Counted from the stretch's first letter, positions 32,893-44,480 are shown. The stretch is DNA of 64,000 bases from Halicephalobus mephisto (GCA_009193035.1 SWDT01000101.1:62001-126000); one strand, 5' to 3'. Numbers and translations are program-made. The notes: generated from the sequence alone by a model not told the origin.

Positions 32893-35800
32893 CTAAAGAT
32901 CAGTGATACCGGGCCCGTTGGGGTCAGTTGGTTCGGGTACTGTGGCCCCGATGCCCACAAGGAGCTCCTCTGGCAGTGAAGGGAAAGCGTTTATTTTGCA
33001 GTTGGGTTTCCTGGGAGGGGGTGGGGGTCGTTGTCGGGTGACGACGACGGAGGACTTTGATTCGGGTCCTTGTTGAAGACGACATAGAGCAGGAGTAGCA
33101 GACCCGGTAGGGATGATTTTAGGTTTGTGGATTCCGGCGGAGATTACAGTATCATCAGAAGTGTCCTGAGAAGGAGAATGAACAAGAATGACTGGTCTAG
33201 CCGACTGAATTGTCAAGTTGTCCGGAAATAGGGTGGTCTTCTGAAAAGTGCAATTTTCGATTTTAGTCGACGTAGAAGGCATGGAGTCTTCTTCCAGCTT
33301 AGAAGCCTGGAGGAAACAAGTCTTAACTCCGCCCGTCGGACCTTCCTTCGTCAGGGATTTTTCTGAAATTAAAATATTTAAAAATTTTTTAAATAAGACA
33401 TCTTGGTTCTGATTTTTAAAAAATAATTATTAACAATTTTATATACATTTATTGACCCTTGAGAGTGGATAGAGGATTTTACATCCTATATAATCTCGAT
33501 CCAGGAATTTCCAGATTTTTTCAGGAAAAATAGAGTTCCAAAATATTGATTACGAAATCGTCAAAAAATCGAAAATTTTAGGTTACTGTAGTGGTTAAAA
33601 AGTTTTAGAAATTCATGTTTAGATTACTTTGTAGTGGCTATTTTGGTTTTTGTGATATATTATTGATTACAAAATTGTGTAAAATTACGAAATAATTACT
33701 TCGAAAATTAAAAATTTTAGATTATTGTAGTGGTTAAAAAGTTCTACAAATTCATGCTTAGATTACTTTGTAGTGACTATTTTGATTTTTGTGATATATT
33801 ATTGATTACGAAATTGTGTAAAATTGCGAAATAATTATTTCGGAAATTAAAAATTTTAGGTTACTGTAGTGGTTAAAAAGTTCTAGAAATTCATGTTTAG
33901 ATTACTTTGTAGTGACTATTTTGGTTTTCGTGATATATTATTGATTATAAAAATGTATAAAATTACAAAATAATTACTTCGGAAATTAAAAATTTTAGAT
34001 TACTGTGGTGGCTAAAAAGTTCTAGAAATTCATATTTAGATTACTTTGTAGAAAATTTCATTTGTGATTTTTATATAAGGTTGTAATTTGCCCGGACAAA
34101 TTGTCCAGTTAATTTTCTCAATGACAACCCTAGTTAAAATATTCGAAAGTGATTTATTTTTTTGATAAAAAAGAATTAATATCTACTCTCACTTTGCCAA
34201 AGATAGTTTCTAAAATTTTCATTGAAAAAATTGCTCGGGTAAATTACAACTTTATTTTTATGATACAGTATAACTTGGATATAAGATGTCCCCTTGGGAT
34301 TGGGTAAAGCGTATGTTATAAGAAATAATATATTATAGTGAGATAATTTTGAAGGCAGACTAACCAAACCTACTCAGTTACACCGTATACTATAACCCGA
34401 GATATATTATACCAGGAGTATCTTATATCCAAGCTCTACTGTATTATATTTTATCTTATTTTCTTTAAAATAATTACAAAATACCTAGTTCTATATACAG
34501 TAGAACTTGGATATAAGATACCCCCTTGGGACTGGGTAAAGTGTATGTTATAAGAAAAGATATATCATAGCGGAGGTCAATTTGAAGACAAACTAACCAA
34601 ACTCATTCACTCAGACAGTATGCTATAATCTGAGATATGTTATAACAGAAATATCTCATATCCAAGTTCTGCTGTATGATTACTGTAATTAGTACTTACT
34701 CGGGGTCCCGGGAGTGGGGACTTCGTTCTCGTTGTTGGAGGAAGCACTGGAGGTGCCGATGCTGATGCTCTCCATCAGGACGGCCTTGCACTGGCATTTG
34801 GGACAATTGGGACTTTCACGTTCATTCAGAAATTCATGAAGACATTTTTCGTGAAAAATGTGGGAACACCTGAGGGCTTGAAGAGCGTCTTCGTTGACAC
34901 CGTATCTTTGACCACAAAAATTACAAAAAAGTTCCATTTCTTGAATCAAAGAAGTGGCTGTTTTTCTTGCAACTTCTTCGCTGTCTTCGTCGTTGAGTTG
35001 AGAATACAGCTCCTGAAGTCTCTGATGGCATTTCATCATTGCATGCTGTAAAAAATAAAAAATAAAAAATAATTTATTTCGTAATTGATCAAAATTTTGA
35101 AGAAAATAATTCCTTTAAAAAAATGGAAAAACTGGTCCAATCAGAGGGATCTTTTGTCTTTGAAAATTGAATGGATTGAGAAATAAATTATGAGACAGTC
35201 GTTGGTCATAGGTGGCGGAAAAAGTTGTATTTTCGCGTTTTTAAATAAAGTAAAAAAAAATAAATTTAATAAAATGGCCGTCGCCAGGGGTCACATCACC
35301 GTGAAAGCACGCCATCCCGTCCGATCTGGCAAGTTAAGCGCGGTAGGGCTCGGTTAGTACTTGGATCGGAGACGTCCTGGGAATCCCGAGTGCTCCTGGT
35401 TTCTTTTTTAAATCATCAAAAAAAAATAAAACTAGTTAGAAAACAAATAACAAAAAAAAAATAATCTGCCCTAAGAGGTAACAGAAAAAAAACAATTTTT
35501 TGCGTGGTTTTTAAATTTGTTTAATTTTTAAAAAGTTAATTATAGAACCAAACCGACCTTGCATCCAATAGATTTCGCGATTTCGAGACACTTTTTGTTC
35601 AACTGAATTGCCTGACATTCACATTGACCCGTATAGTGACTTCTGCTTTCGCTTGCGGACTTGGCCATCGACCCCAAAATTATGACTTCGCCCATTCTAT
35701 CGTTTATCTGTCTCATTATCCGGAATGCTTGTTCGTACCGAGCCCAGGATTTCTGAAAAAATTATTTTTAAAATTTAAAAAACTTAAAAAAAGTATAATT

Positions 35801-38712
35801 AATTTAGAAATTTAAAAAAAAATAATTTTCAACAATTTAGAAATTAAAAAAAGTAATTTTAAAAGATTTTAAGAAATTTAAGAATTTTAAAAAGTAAAAT
35901 TTAGAAATTTTTTAAATTAAAAAAAATAATTTTAAAAGATTTTTAAAAAATTAGGAATTTTAAAAATTTTAATTTCAAAAATTTAGGATATTTTAAAAAT
36001 TTAGGAATTTAAAAAATAAAATTTAGAAATTTTTTAAATTAAAAAAAAAGTAATTTTAAAAGATTTTTAAAAAATTAGGAATTTTAAAAATTTAATTTTA
36101 AGAAATTTAGGAATTTTAAAAAATAAAATTTACAGTAATTGTTTCCCTGGCTTCGGATTCTCCTAATTCTCTATAGATGTCAGCTAGACTACAGAGGCAT
36201 CTGGCGTAGACGGCTTTACATCCTGATTCCTGGGAGAGCCTCAGGGCTTCTTCGCAGGCTTCTCTGGCGTCCCCGAGAGATCCCTTGATTCTCAGCACGA
36301 CTGATAGATGGTACAGGATTGAGCTCTTATACTTGGCGTGGACGTTGTCTACAGTAATCAGCTGCAGAATCGTCAAGGCATTTCGCAGGAATATCAGTGC
36401 TTTTGAGAGATCTCTGAAATCAGAAAATTGTGGAAATTTAAAATTAGATTTTTTGAAAATTTTCTGAATAAGAATTTTTGAAATTTTAAAATTCTACAAA
36501 ATTTTGAAAAATTTTAGAAGATTCTGAAAATTTTGGAATCCTTCAGAATCTTAAATTAGATCTTTGAAAATTTCGAAATTTTGTGCAAAATTTTAATTTA
36601 ATTTTGGATAATTGTAGAATTTTAAAACAAATTTTCAAAAATTTCGAAACCTATAAAATTTCACAAAATTTTAATAAAAATTATAAATAATGAATTAAAA
36701 TTATAAATAACGAATTATAAATAATGAATTATAGATTGTAAATTATAAATTGTAAATTAAAAATTGTAAATTATAAATTATAAATTGTAAATTATAAATT
36801 ATAAATTGTAAATTGTAAATTGTAAATTGTAAATTGTAAATTATAAATTATAAATTAAAAATTATTGAATGCAGACCTGAGTAAAGTGAATAGAGCTCCG
36901 AGACCGACGCAGATTTGTAGTTCGAGTAACTTGTCGGAAGTCTCGTTTGCGACATTCATGGCCTTTTCGAGGGATTCTAATGAAGCTTGGAATTGAGAAA
37001 ATCCCATGTAAGCCAGAGCTACGGCTGAAACAACCAATTGAAACAACTTCTAAAAACACCAAATGCCCACCAAGATGAGCGTATCCGGGGGTCCTGGGGT
37101 CGATGCTGGGATGTTGAAGACTCGCTTTGCCGTAACTGATGGCTTTGCTGAAGTCCGAAAGTCTCTCATAAGCTTTAGAGAGATTCAAAAACGCTTCTGA
37201 TTTCATATAATTATCCTGTTTAGCATTAGCCAACTCCATCTGTTTGAGGGAGTAGTGGAGCATGGACTCGTAGTCAGAGGCGTCGCCGTAGGCCTGAGCG
37301 ATGTACCCCAAGGTGATGAAGCGGTCTTCCGCCGAGGCCAGCCTCCTCAACGCCTGTCTCCATTTCGAAATAGCTCGATGATGATGTCGTTGATGGTAAA
37401 GTCGAACTGCAAAGGATTTGGGTGAGAAATTCCAATAACATAAAACAACTTTAAGAAATAATGCACAAGATAAAAGACAATCTTCCTTACAGTAAGACAA
37501 TAAGAAACAACTTCTATGATGAAAGTAGTAGAAAGACATGATGCTTATTATAGAAGAATTAGAAGGTAAATAATCTTAGAGCAGAAAGTGTAAAAGGAGG
37601 TGATTCGTACTGTAGAAGAAACAAAACGAAATTATTTCTATTATAAAAAAGTCAGAAGGCAGTAATTCATACAGTAATAGAAGTAGAAGGTAAATATTCT
37701 AAGAGTAGAGGATACAAAGAGGGACTATTCCTACTGTAGAAGACATTAAGAAGGACTATTCCTACTGTAGAAGACATTAAGAAGGACTATTCCTACTGTA
37801 GAAGACATTAAGAAGGACTATTCCTACTGTAGAAGAAACATAATAAAATTATTCTTACAGTGGAAGAATCAGAATATTCTAACAAGGTATAAAAGTTTTA
37901 CAGACAAAAAAGACACCGTAAAACGGCTCTAATGTATCCGATACATTGGAATGTGCTAATATATTAATACACAATATTTAACATACCAGTACATTGAATA
38001 CAATATGAGTGGTACATCAGAACGTACTAATGTTATGATGTCTTAAGTATGCCACAATGACATTGAATTTAGCATATCGGTACATTAAATACAACGTACC
38101 CAATACATCAGAATGTACTAATTTACTGGTGTATTATAGTTAATACACCAGTGCACTAAATACAACGTACCCAATACATCAGAATGTACTAATTTACTGG
38201 TGTATTATAGTTAATACACTAGTGTATTAAATACAACGTACCCAATACATCAGAATGTACTAATTTAACGGTGTATTATAGTTAATACACTAGTGTATTA
38301 AATACAACGTACCCAATACATCAGAATGTACTAATTTACTGGTGTATTATAGTTAATACACTAGTGTACTAAATACAATGTACCCAATACATCAAAATGT
38401 ACTAATTTACTGGTGTATTATAGTTAATACACCAGTGCACTAAATACAATGTACCCAATACGTCAATGTCGTTTTAACGTACTCTTTTTTGTTTATCCAA
38501 AGCCAATCAATTTAATTTTTGAATAATACTTTATTGTGAATAGTGATTTTAAAGAATACTTAATACTCTTTGTTATGTACCCTTTACTTATTTGTACTAT
38601 CACTAAAGAAGTTCATTATCTAAGTACAAGATAGGAAATATTGAATTTTTATTTTTTACCGAATGGACTTACCGCCGGATTGCATCTGGTGTTTCGCGTA
38701 CCGCTGGCCCAT
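32893..38712 (-). CDS. rpy-1: Rapsyn homologue: TPR plus RING-H2 receptor-clustering protein
   Basis: Minus-strand exons 38712-38673, 37406-37071, 37024-36877, 36413-36134, 35752-35558, 35045-34700, 33362-32893 (phases 1, 1, 2, 0, 0, 1) give 604 aa. The start [20 protein letters not shown] aligns with the vertebrate rapsyn N-terminus MGQ, giving Gly2 for myristoylation; an upstream in-frame ATG at 38733 is the alternative. Residues 14 to about 330 are tandem TPRs ([30 protein letters not shown]). Residues 374-417 form a C3H2C3 RING-H2 ([18 protein letters not shown]). Rapsyn links acetylcholine receptors to the cytoskeleton under the synaptic membrane. Unlike 412-aa vertebrate rapsyn there is a C-terminal tail of about 185 aa with Ser/Thr, RPPPPPRKP and final GPGITDL. 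AATAAA overlaps the region just after the stop. Confidence 0.9.
33555..34060. repeat. About 138-bp tandem repeat in rpy-1 intron 6
   Basis: Four units share ACTGTAGTGGTTAAAAAGTT, ATTCATGTTTAGATTACTTT and TTGTGATATATTATTGATTA. Confidence 0.85.
34266..34441. mobile_element. CAGT-type MITE 1 in rpy-1 intron 6
   Basis: CAGTATAACTTGGATATAAG at the left and CTTATATCCAAGCTCTACTG at the right are inverted copies, flanked by TA on both sides (34264-34265, 34442-34443). 176 bp, largely palindromic, no coding capacity. Confidence 0.85.
34498..34674. mobile_element. CAGT-type MITE 2, same family
   Basis: 177 bp with ends CAGTAGAACTTGGATATAAG and CTCATATCCAAGTTCTGCTG, TA on both flanks. It lies 56 bp from MITE 1 in the same orientation and only 25 bp from the exon 6 donor of rpy-1. 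Confidence 0.85.
35283..35400 (+). rRNA. rrn-5S: 5S rRNA gene (or close 5S-derived copy)
   Basis: 118 bp with the near-universal nematode 5S core: GCACGCCATCCCGTCCGATC, TGGCAAGTTAAGC, TTAGTACTTGGATCGGAGAC, CCTGGGAATCCC. The ends GCCAGGGG and CTCCTGGT can pair over 8 bp (with wobbles), so helix I is preserved although its bases differ from C. elegans. A TTTCTTTTTT terminator follows. It lies in rpy-1 intron 5 on the opposite strand. RNA polymerase III transcript for the large ribosomal subunit; a single copy inside an intron could also be a dispersed pseudogene. Confidence 0.75.
35800..36120. repeat. AT-rich low complexity in rpy-1 intron 4
   Basis: Repeats of TTTAAAAAATTAGGAATTTT and TAAAATTTAGAAATTTTTTA, with no other signal. 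A comparable ATAAATTGTAAATT array fills 36660-36870 in intron 3. Confidence 0.6.
37730..37855. repeat. 31-bp tandem repeat in rpy-1 intron 1
   Basis: About four near-identical units with GAAGACATTAAGAAGGACTA then TTCCTACTGTA. Confidence 0.9.
37905..38495. mobile_element. Foldback/satellite element, copy D
   Basis: Ends AGACAAAAAAGACACCGTAA and ACGTACTCTTTTTTGTTTAT are inverted matches. Inside are about five units of 70 bp (CAATACATCAGAATGTACTA, then TTTACTGGTGTATTATAGTT). Located in rpy-1 intron 1. Confidence 0.75.
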
Positions 38713-38739
38713 CGGTAAATCCCGAATTCCCATTGATGA

Positions 38740-41232
38740 TCTAAAAATTTCAAAATTTAATTAAATAATTACAAAAAATTTCACATAATTGTATTTTTTA
38801 TAACTTTCGTTCTGGAACCAATTTTTTATTCTGATATAAAAATTACAAACTTTTATATATATTTTTTAAAACTTTGTAAATTACTGTAAAATCAATAAAA
38901 AAGTTAAAAATATCAAAAATATTTTAAATAATTCTAGAGATATTTAGAAAATTTGATTATTGGGTCCTGGAAGAAAAATTTTAATTTTATTTTCACATAT
39001 CAATTTTTGTGAAATTATAAATGACTATTATAAAAAAATTAAAAATAATTAATTTTAGAGATATTTGAAAAAATTAAAAATAATTTATTTTAAAGATATT
39101 TGGGAAAATTAAAAATAATTAATTTTAAAGATATTTGAAAAAATTAAAAATAATTAATTTTAGAGATATTTGAAAAAATTAAAAATAATTAATTTTAAAG
39201 ATATTTGGAAAAATTAAAAATAATTAATTTTAAAGATATTTGAGAAAATTAAAAATAATTAATTTTAAAGATATTTAGAAAAATTTAAAAATAATTTTTT
39301 TAGAGATATTTGAAAAAATTAAAAATAATTTATTTTAAAGATATTTGGGAAAATTAAAAATTGGGTCCTGGAAGGAAAATTTTTATTTTTTTAATTTAAA
39401 ATTAAATTTAAAAAATAACCTGGAATGAATGAAATTTAATTGGCAGTGTCGGAAAATGGACAATCTGGCTCATCGGTGACTAGCATTGCCGTCGAATTTC
39501 GGCATTTACAGCAAAAATTCAAAAAAAAATTTTAAAAATCTAAAATAACGAAAAAAATCAGTAAAAATGCATTTTGAAAAAAAATGAAAGTCAATACTTT
39601 GAGGATTAGATTGGGATTGAGCAAAGAATCATTAGTCCGAAATTTTAAGCAAGAATATCCTCGCGGATTTTACACTAGTGGGCATTGATCCCAGACGAAC
39701 ACCTTCGAAACAGCCACCGGCATTTCGGAACTGCTATCAATCACTTGGGGCTTTGATTGTCTCACCGCAAAAATGAACAAGGAAAGATGTGGACATTGGA
39801 TTGATAGCCTGAGGCTTTCTTCGATAAAGGTGTCAACAACGACAATTGGAAAGTGAAAAGGATCAACAAAGATTTATAAACAAAGATTAGGTAATTCTTA
39901 AAAAAACAATTTTATATTTAAATTCAAAAAAAAAATATTTTGTTTAAAAATATACAATTTTATATTTAAAAACTTTTTAAATCTTAAATAAATTATTTTC
40001 TTTAAAAATATTCAATTTTATATTTAAAAATTTCTTTTAATCTTAAAAAAATTATTTTCTTTAAAAATATTCAATTTTATATTTAAAAATTTCTTTTAAA
40101 TCTTAAAAAAATTATTTTCTTTTAAAATATTCAATTTTATATTTAAAATTTTTTTTAAATCTTAAAAAAATTATTTTCTTTAAAAATATTCAATTTTATA
40201 TTTAAAAACTTTTTTTTAATCTTAAAAAAATAACATTAAATTTATATTTGGAAAAATTAGAACATCTTTAAATCCTAAAATTTTCATTTTGAAAAAAATT
40301 AGAATGATAAAAATCACTTTTATTTAGAAACTAATTAAATTAAATTTTTTTTTGCTTTTAAAATTTTTCCAGTGAGTCTTAAATAGAAAAATTTTAAATA
40401 TTCGAATTCCAAAACGAAAAAATTAAAAATTCAAAGTACATTTTTAAGTTTTATAATTTTTATTTAGAAATTAATTAAATTAATTTTTTTAAACTTTTAA
40501 AATTTTTAAATATTCGAATTCCAAAACGAAAAAAATTAAAAATTAAAATTAAAAGTACATTTTTAAGTTTTATAATTTTTATTTTAAAAACTAATTAAAT
40601 TAAATTTTTTTAATTTTTAAAAAACTTCCAATGAGTCTTAAATGGAAAAATTTTAAATATCCAAATTCCAAAACGAAAAAATTAAAAATTCAAAGTACAT
40701 TTTTAAGTCCCAAAATTTTCACTTTCGAAATCAAACAAAATTGCAACAATAAAAAAATAGAAATAAAGAATTAAAAATGGCAAAGAAGAAACTCAAGAGG
40801 GAAACTCGAGAAATTTGGTTCAAGTGTAATCAAAAAGGAAAAAGCAAAGCTCCAAATTTCGCGCTTCAAGAAGATTCAAGACGGCTTATTTATTTCCTCC
40901 CTTCAATTTGGCCTTGCTTTCGGAAGGACAACTGCTGGGCCAGTTTTTCCAAAATCGATGATGAAGCTTAAGAAACAGAAAAATGTTTATTGTTCCTTAG
41001 AGTAGGACTAGTTTTGTTGTCTTTGCCAGGGGGAAATTTGCACATTGGGTCCAAAAACAAGAAAGAGAACCTGGTCAAAATGGCACGTGTGAATTTGGCC
41101 GAAAGAAATTGGATTCTTATTGTCCATCCAACTGAAGCATTTGGTTGACATTCACCCGGTTTCCAGACCCGAAGCAGTTTAGTAAAATTGCAAATGCCAA
41201 AGAATGTCGACTTCCGCCAGGGAATCTTAAAG
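38740..41232. other. Intergenic, tandem repeats and unidentified islands
   Basis: Tandem arrays: about 36-bp units with AGATATTTGAAAAAATTAAA (39040-39360), 60-bp units with ATTATTTTCTTTAAAAATAT (39900-40240), and about 120-bp units with AATTCCAAAACGAAAAAATT (40340-40720). Islands at 39430-39880 and 40770-41230 are more complex; the second has a 64-codon frame at 40777-40971 without recognisable domain. No gene called. Confidence 0.45.
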
Positions 41233-41237
41233 GTTAT

Positions 41238-41651
41238 TGTTAAGACAGAAACTAGACTAGAAAGAAAGCATCTGAAATGATAACCTAAATGTCAGGGAGT
41301 GGGGAGTACTGTAGAGCATGAATGAGACTAAGTTGTATTGTTCGAAAGGATGTATATAAATAGTATAGGTATTCTATTGTTCTAATAAAGACTATCATTA
41401 TTCTTCTGTTTTCTATCTTAATAGTTCATTTCTAACCACTATAATCCGATCTATTATTAAATTACTGTTAGGACAGAAACTAGACTAGAAAGAAAGCATC
41501 TGAAGCGATAACCTAAATGTCAGGGAGTGGGGAGTACTGTAGAGCATGAATGAGACTAAGTTGTATTGTTCGAAAGGATATATATAAATAGTATAGGTGT
41601 CCTATTGTTCCAATAAAGACTATCATTATTCTTCTGTTTTCTATCTTAATA
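41238..41651. mobile_element. Miniature LTR pair (TRIM-like) with 5-bp TSD
   Basis: Two direct 186-bp copies (41238-41423 and 41466-41651, about six differences) flank only 42 bp. Each starts TGTTARGACAG and ends CTATCTTAATA, imperfect inverted termini. Each has a TATATAAATAG promoter-like box and an AATAAAG poly(A)-like box. GTTAT precedes the first copy (41233-41237) and follows the second (41652-41656), so the whole unit inserted as one. No gag/pol, and no clear primer-binding or polypurine site in the 42 bp. Confidence 0.8.
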
Positions 41652-41659
41652 GTTATAAA

Positions 41660-42150
41660 TAGTTTGCTCAGTATTAAGCGAAAGTGGACATCAGGGTTAG
41701 GAATAATTGGAAAATGAAATCCGTTTTCTCCACGATATTGTTGTACATCTTAGCGAATTCGCCTAGCACTGAGCGGAAATAAAAAATGGCGTTGGAAGTA
41801 ATCGAAAAAAATAAAACCAACCTTCGTTGAGAAAATTTTGAATATTATAGCGAATTCGCTTATTCTTAAGCGCGAGTAGAATTGCAAATCGCAAAAGAAA
41901 AAAGAACGAAATTCCTGAAAGTTCTAATTCGTTTATTCTTAAGCGTAAATGAGATTTCGTTAAAAAAAGAAAATTGAATTCAAATTTCATCATAAAAGTT
42001 TCTGACATCCATGTCGAATTCGCTTATTTTCGAGCGCAAGTAGAATTTCGCTAAAAAGAGAAAATTGAACTTAACTTTCGTCCTAAAAATCGCTAACAAT
42101 CTCATCGAATTTGCTCATTGCTAAGGATAAGCCAAATTTCGTGCCGGAGG
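41660..42150 (-). repeat. Inverted relative of the 16.9-18.9 kb array
   Basis: Three to four diverged units with AGCGAATTCGCTTATTCTTA and GAGCGCAAGTAGAATTTCGC. The reverse complement resembles the units at 17.6-18.3 kb. Confidence 0.6.
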
Positions 42151-42441
42151 TAACCAAAGGTGCTAATAAACAGATTCCTGTGTTCAGCAGTGATATATGA
42201 ACATTCCCAAGGATGTTGAGCTCGAAGTGATATATTGAGTCTACTTCTCCGTTTTATTGTTTTGTCATTTGTAAAACGTGTTTATTCCGAAATAAATTAA
42301 TGGTTAATGGACCCTATCGACCAAGGATTGAAAAAAATATGGTTTATCTCTCAGAGCTATGATAGTCAATAGAAATCCAAAGTTAATCAGTGCGTTATCG
42401 AACCGTTTTCAAAGTAAAATAACAATATATGACTGAACAAA

Positions 42442-42952
42442 AAAGAGTGCATTAAAATGGCGCTGATTTATGGGATACATTGTATTTAATGTACCGGTAT
42501 GCTAAATGCAATGTCATTGCGGTATACTTAATATTATCATAACATTAGTACGTTCTGATGTACCACTCATATTGTATTCAATGTACTAATATGTTAAATA
42601 TAATGTATTAATATATTAGTACACTCTGATATACCAGATACATTGTATTTAACATACTAGTACATTAAATATCATGTATCGATATATTAACACACTTCAG
42701 TGCATCAGATATATTGTATTTAATGTATTGGGGTATTAAATACAATATCATTGCGTTATATTTCATGTATCAATACATTAGCACACTCCAGTGCACCAGA
42801 TACAATGTATTCAATGTACTAGTATGTTAAATACTATATACCAATACATTAGCACACTCCAGTGTATCAGATACATTCTATTTAACATACTAGTACATTA
42901 AACACAATGTATCTGGTTCATTAGAACCGTTTTAATGTGTAACTTTTTGTGC
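42442..42952. mobile_element. Foldback/satellite element, copy E
   Basis: Left end ACAAAAAAGAGTGCATTAAA, right end CGTTTTAATGTGTAACTTTT (then TGTGCG), inverted matches. Interior satellite phrases GATACATTGTATTTAACATA and TAGTACATTAAATA as in copy C. Confidence 0.75.
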
Positions 42953-43359
42953 GTAGATTCACAGGTGCTGTAAACCACTTGTAAATGAGCTCAATCAAGC
43001 AGGCTCAATTAGGTTCAGTTACTAATGATTGTACAGGACTTGTGTAACTTTTAAAAACTTAAAGAAAGCCACGCCGGAGCTGTTTTGTAATACAGTTTAT
43101 ATATGACTTTTACAATATATGATTGATTAAGAAATTACATAAGATTACGAAATAAGTATAGTACAAAACTAAAAGTATTATATACACAGGTGATCCACAA
43201 TCGCTTGTAACTAAGTGTAATTGAATGAATTCGATTACTTATTTTTTACATAAGAACTGAAAAAAAATGAAGAGTTAGGGTTCTATGTTCATCTTAGGTT
43301 TCATACACCCAATGAGTATAATCGAGTACGCTCAATTACAGGCAATTATGAAGCACTTG

Positions 43360-43690
43360 TCCTCGGATAGTACAATGGTAGTACACGTGAATTCAAATTC
43401 ACGAGACCCGGGATCGATTCCCGACCGAAGATCGGCAGCTAGAAACCTGGCCCGTAAGCTGCTTGTAGGCTAAAGAAGCGGAGCCCTTTGCATATCTCTC
43501 ATTAGAGGCCCGATTGACCAAAGACAAACTAGATAATAAGAAGAATCCCAAGGTCCTAGGAACAGAAGGCTCTAAGAAGAATCCCAAGGTCCTAGGAACA
43601 GAAAGCTCTAAGAAGAATCCCAATGTCCTAGGAACAGAAAGCTCTAAGAAGAATCCCAAGGTCCTAGGAACAGAAAGCTCACACACACCG
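43360..43690 (+). mobile_element. tRNA-derived SINE with 36-bp 3' repeats
   Basis: 43360-43431 resembles a 72-nt tRNA: acceptor strands TCCTCGG and CCGAAGA (6 of 7 pairs), D-arm GTAC-AATGGTA-GTAC with A-box, a short anticodon arm GTGAA/TTCAC with 6-nt loop, and a B-box GGATCGATTCC. A tRNA-unrelated body follows, then four copies of a 36-bp unit with AAGAAGAATCCCAAGGTCCT. The 6-nt anticodon loop argues against a working tRNA. Frames across this unit are artefacts. Confidence 0.75.
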
Positions 43691-44009
43691 AAGGATGAGT
43701 TGGATCAAAGGTACAAGGAGTTTAACTTTAGTATTGTTTGTGAACTTTGAATGTGCGATATGGGAATAAATAGAAATAGAAATTATTCGTGTTGGGACCA
43801 AAATTAAATAAATTGGGTCTGTTCGTTGAGCATTATAAATTCTACTTTCCGGAATCTTAAAAAAAACCAATGAGTAACTAAAAACCAAAAATACAACCCT
43901 AAATATTTTATTCAAAACGCCGACAAAAAGGATTAAAGTTCTCATACGACGCCGAAGAATCTAGCTCCATTCATAAAATAACAAAGTAAGCAATTGTGAA
44001 ATATAATTT

Positions 44010-44480
44010 CCTTGTGACTTTTATCTTCTGAAAATTTTTAAAAATCACTATTTTAAAAAATCAAAAATACTTTTAACAAAATAGTCTCAACTGGAATTTT
44101 TAAAACTTTCCAATCGAGACCTAAAAATACAAAATTCAGAGTTAGTGATTTTTTTAAATATAATTATACTATTTTTATAATTAAAAATAAATATTTTTTA
44201 CAAAATTATCTTAATTAGAAATTTTAGAAACTTTCCAATCGAGACCCGAAAATACAAAATTCAACTTTTATGTGATTAAAAATATAATTATACATTTCAA
44301 AATTGAAAATAAATACTTTTAACAAAATTATCTTAATTAGAAATTTTAGAAACTTTCCAATCAAGACCTAAAAATATAAAATTCAGAGTTAGTGATTTTT
44401 TAAAATATAATCATACATTTTAAAATTAAAAATAAATATTTTTTACAAAATTATCTTAATTAGAAATTTTAGAAACTAAA
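44010..44480. repeat. About 120-bp tandem repeat
   Basis: Units with TTAGAAATTTTAGAAACTTT and CCAATCGAGACCTAAAAATA repeat four times in the gap before the small gene at 44730. Confidence 0.75.

Noticed and set aside
33500..34060. CRISPR-like array
   Set aside because: Units of 138 bp are repeated throughout, without unique spacers; the host is a nematode.
40777..40971. 64-aa protein MAKKKLKRETREIW...
   Set aside because: Has an ATG and stop but no splice or poly(A) support and no recognised family; left as an unidentified island.
43360..43431. Functional tRNA gene
   Set aside because: Anticodon loop of 6 nt, an extra base before the D-arm and an acceptor mismatch; better explained as a SINE head.
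43399..43750. Repeated peptide LSVPRTLGFFLE and its complement as a repeat protein
   Set aside because: Direct product of the 36-bp repeats in the SINE 3' part; 36 bp keeps all frames open.
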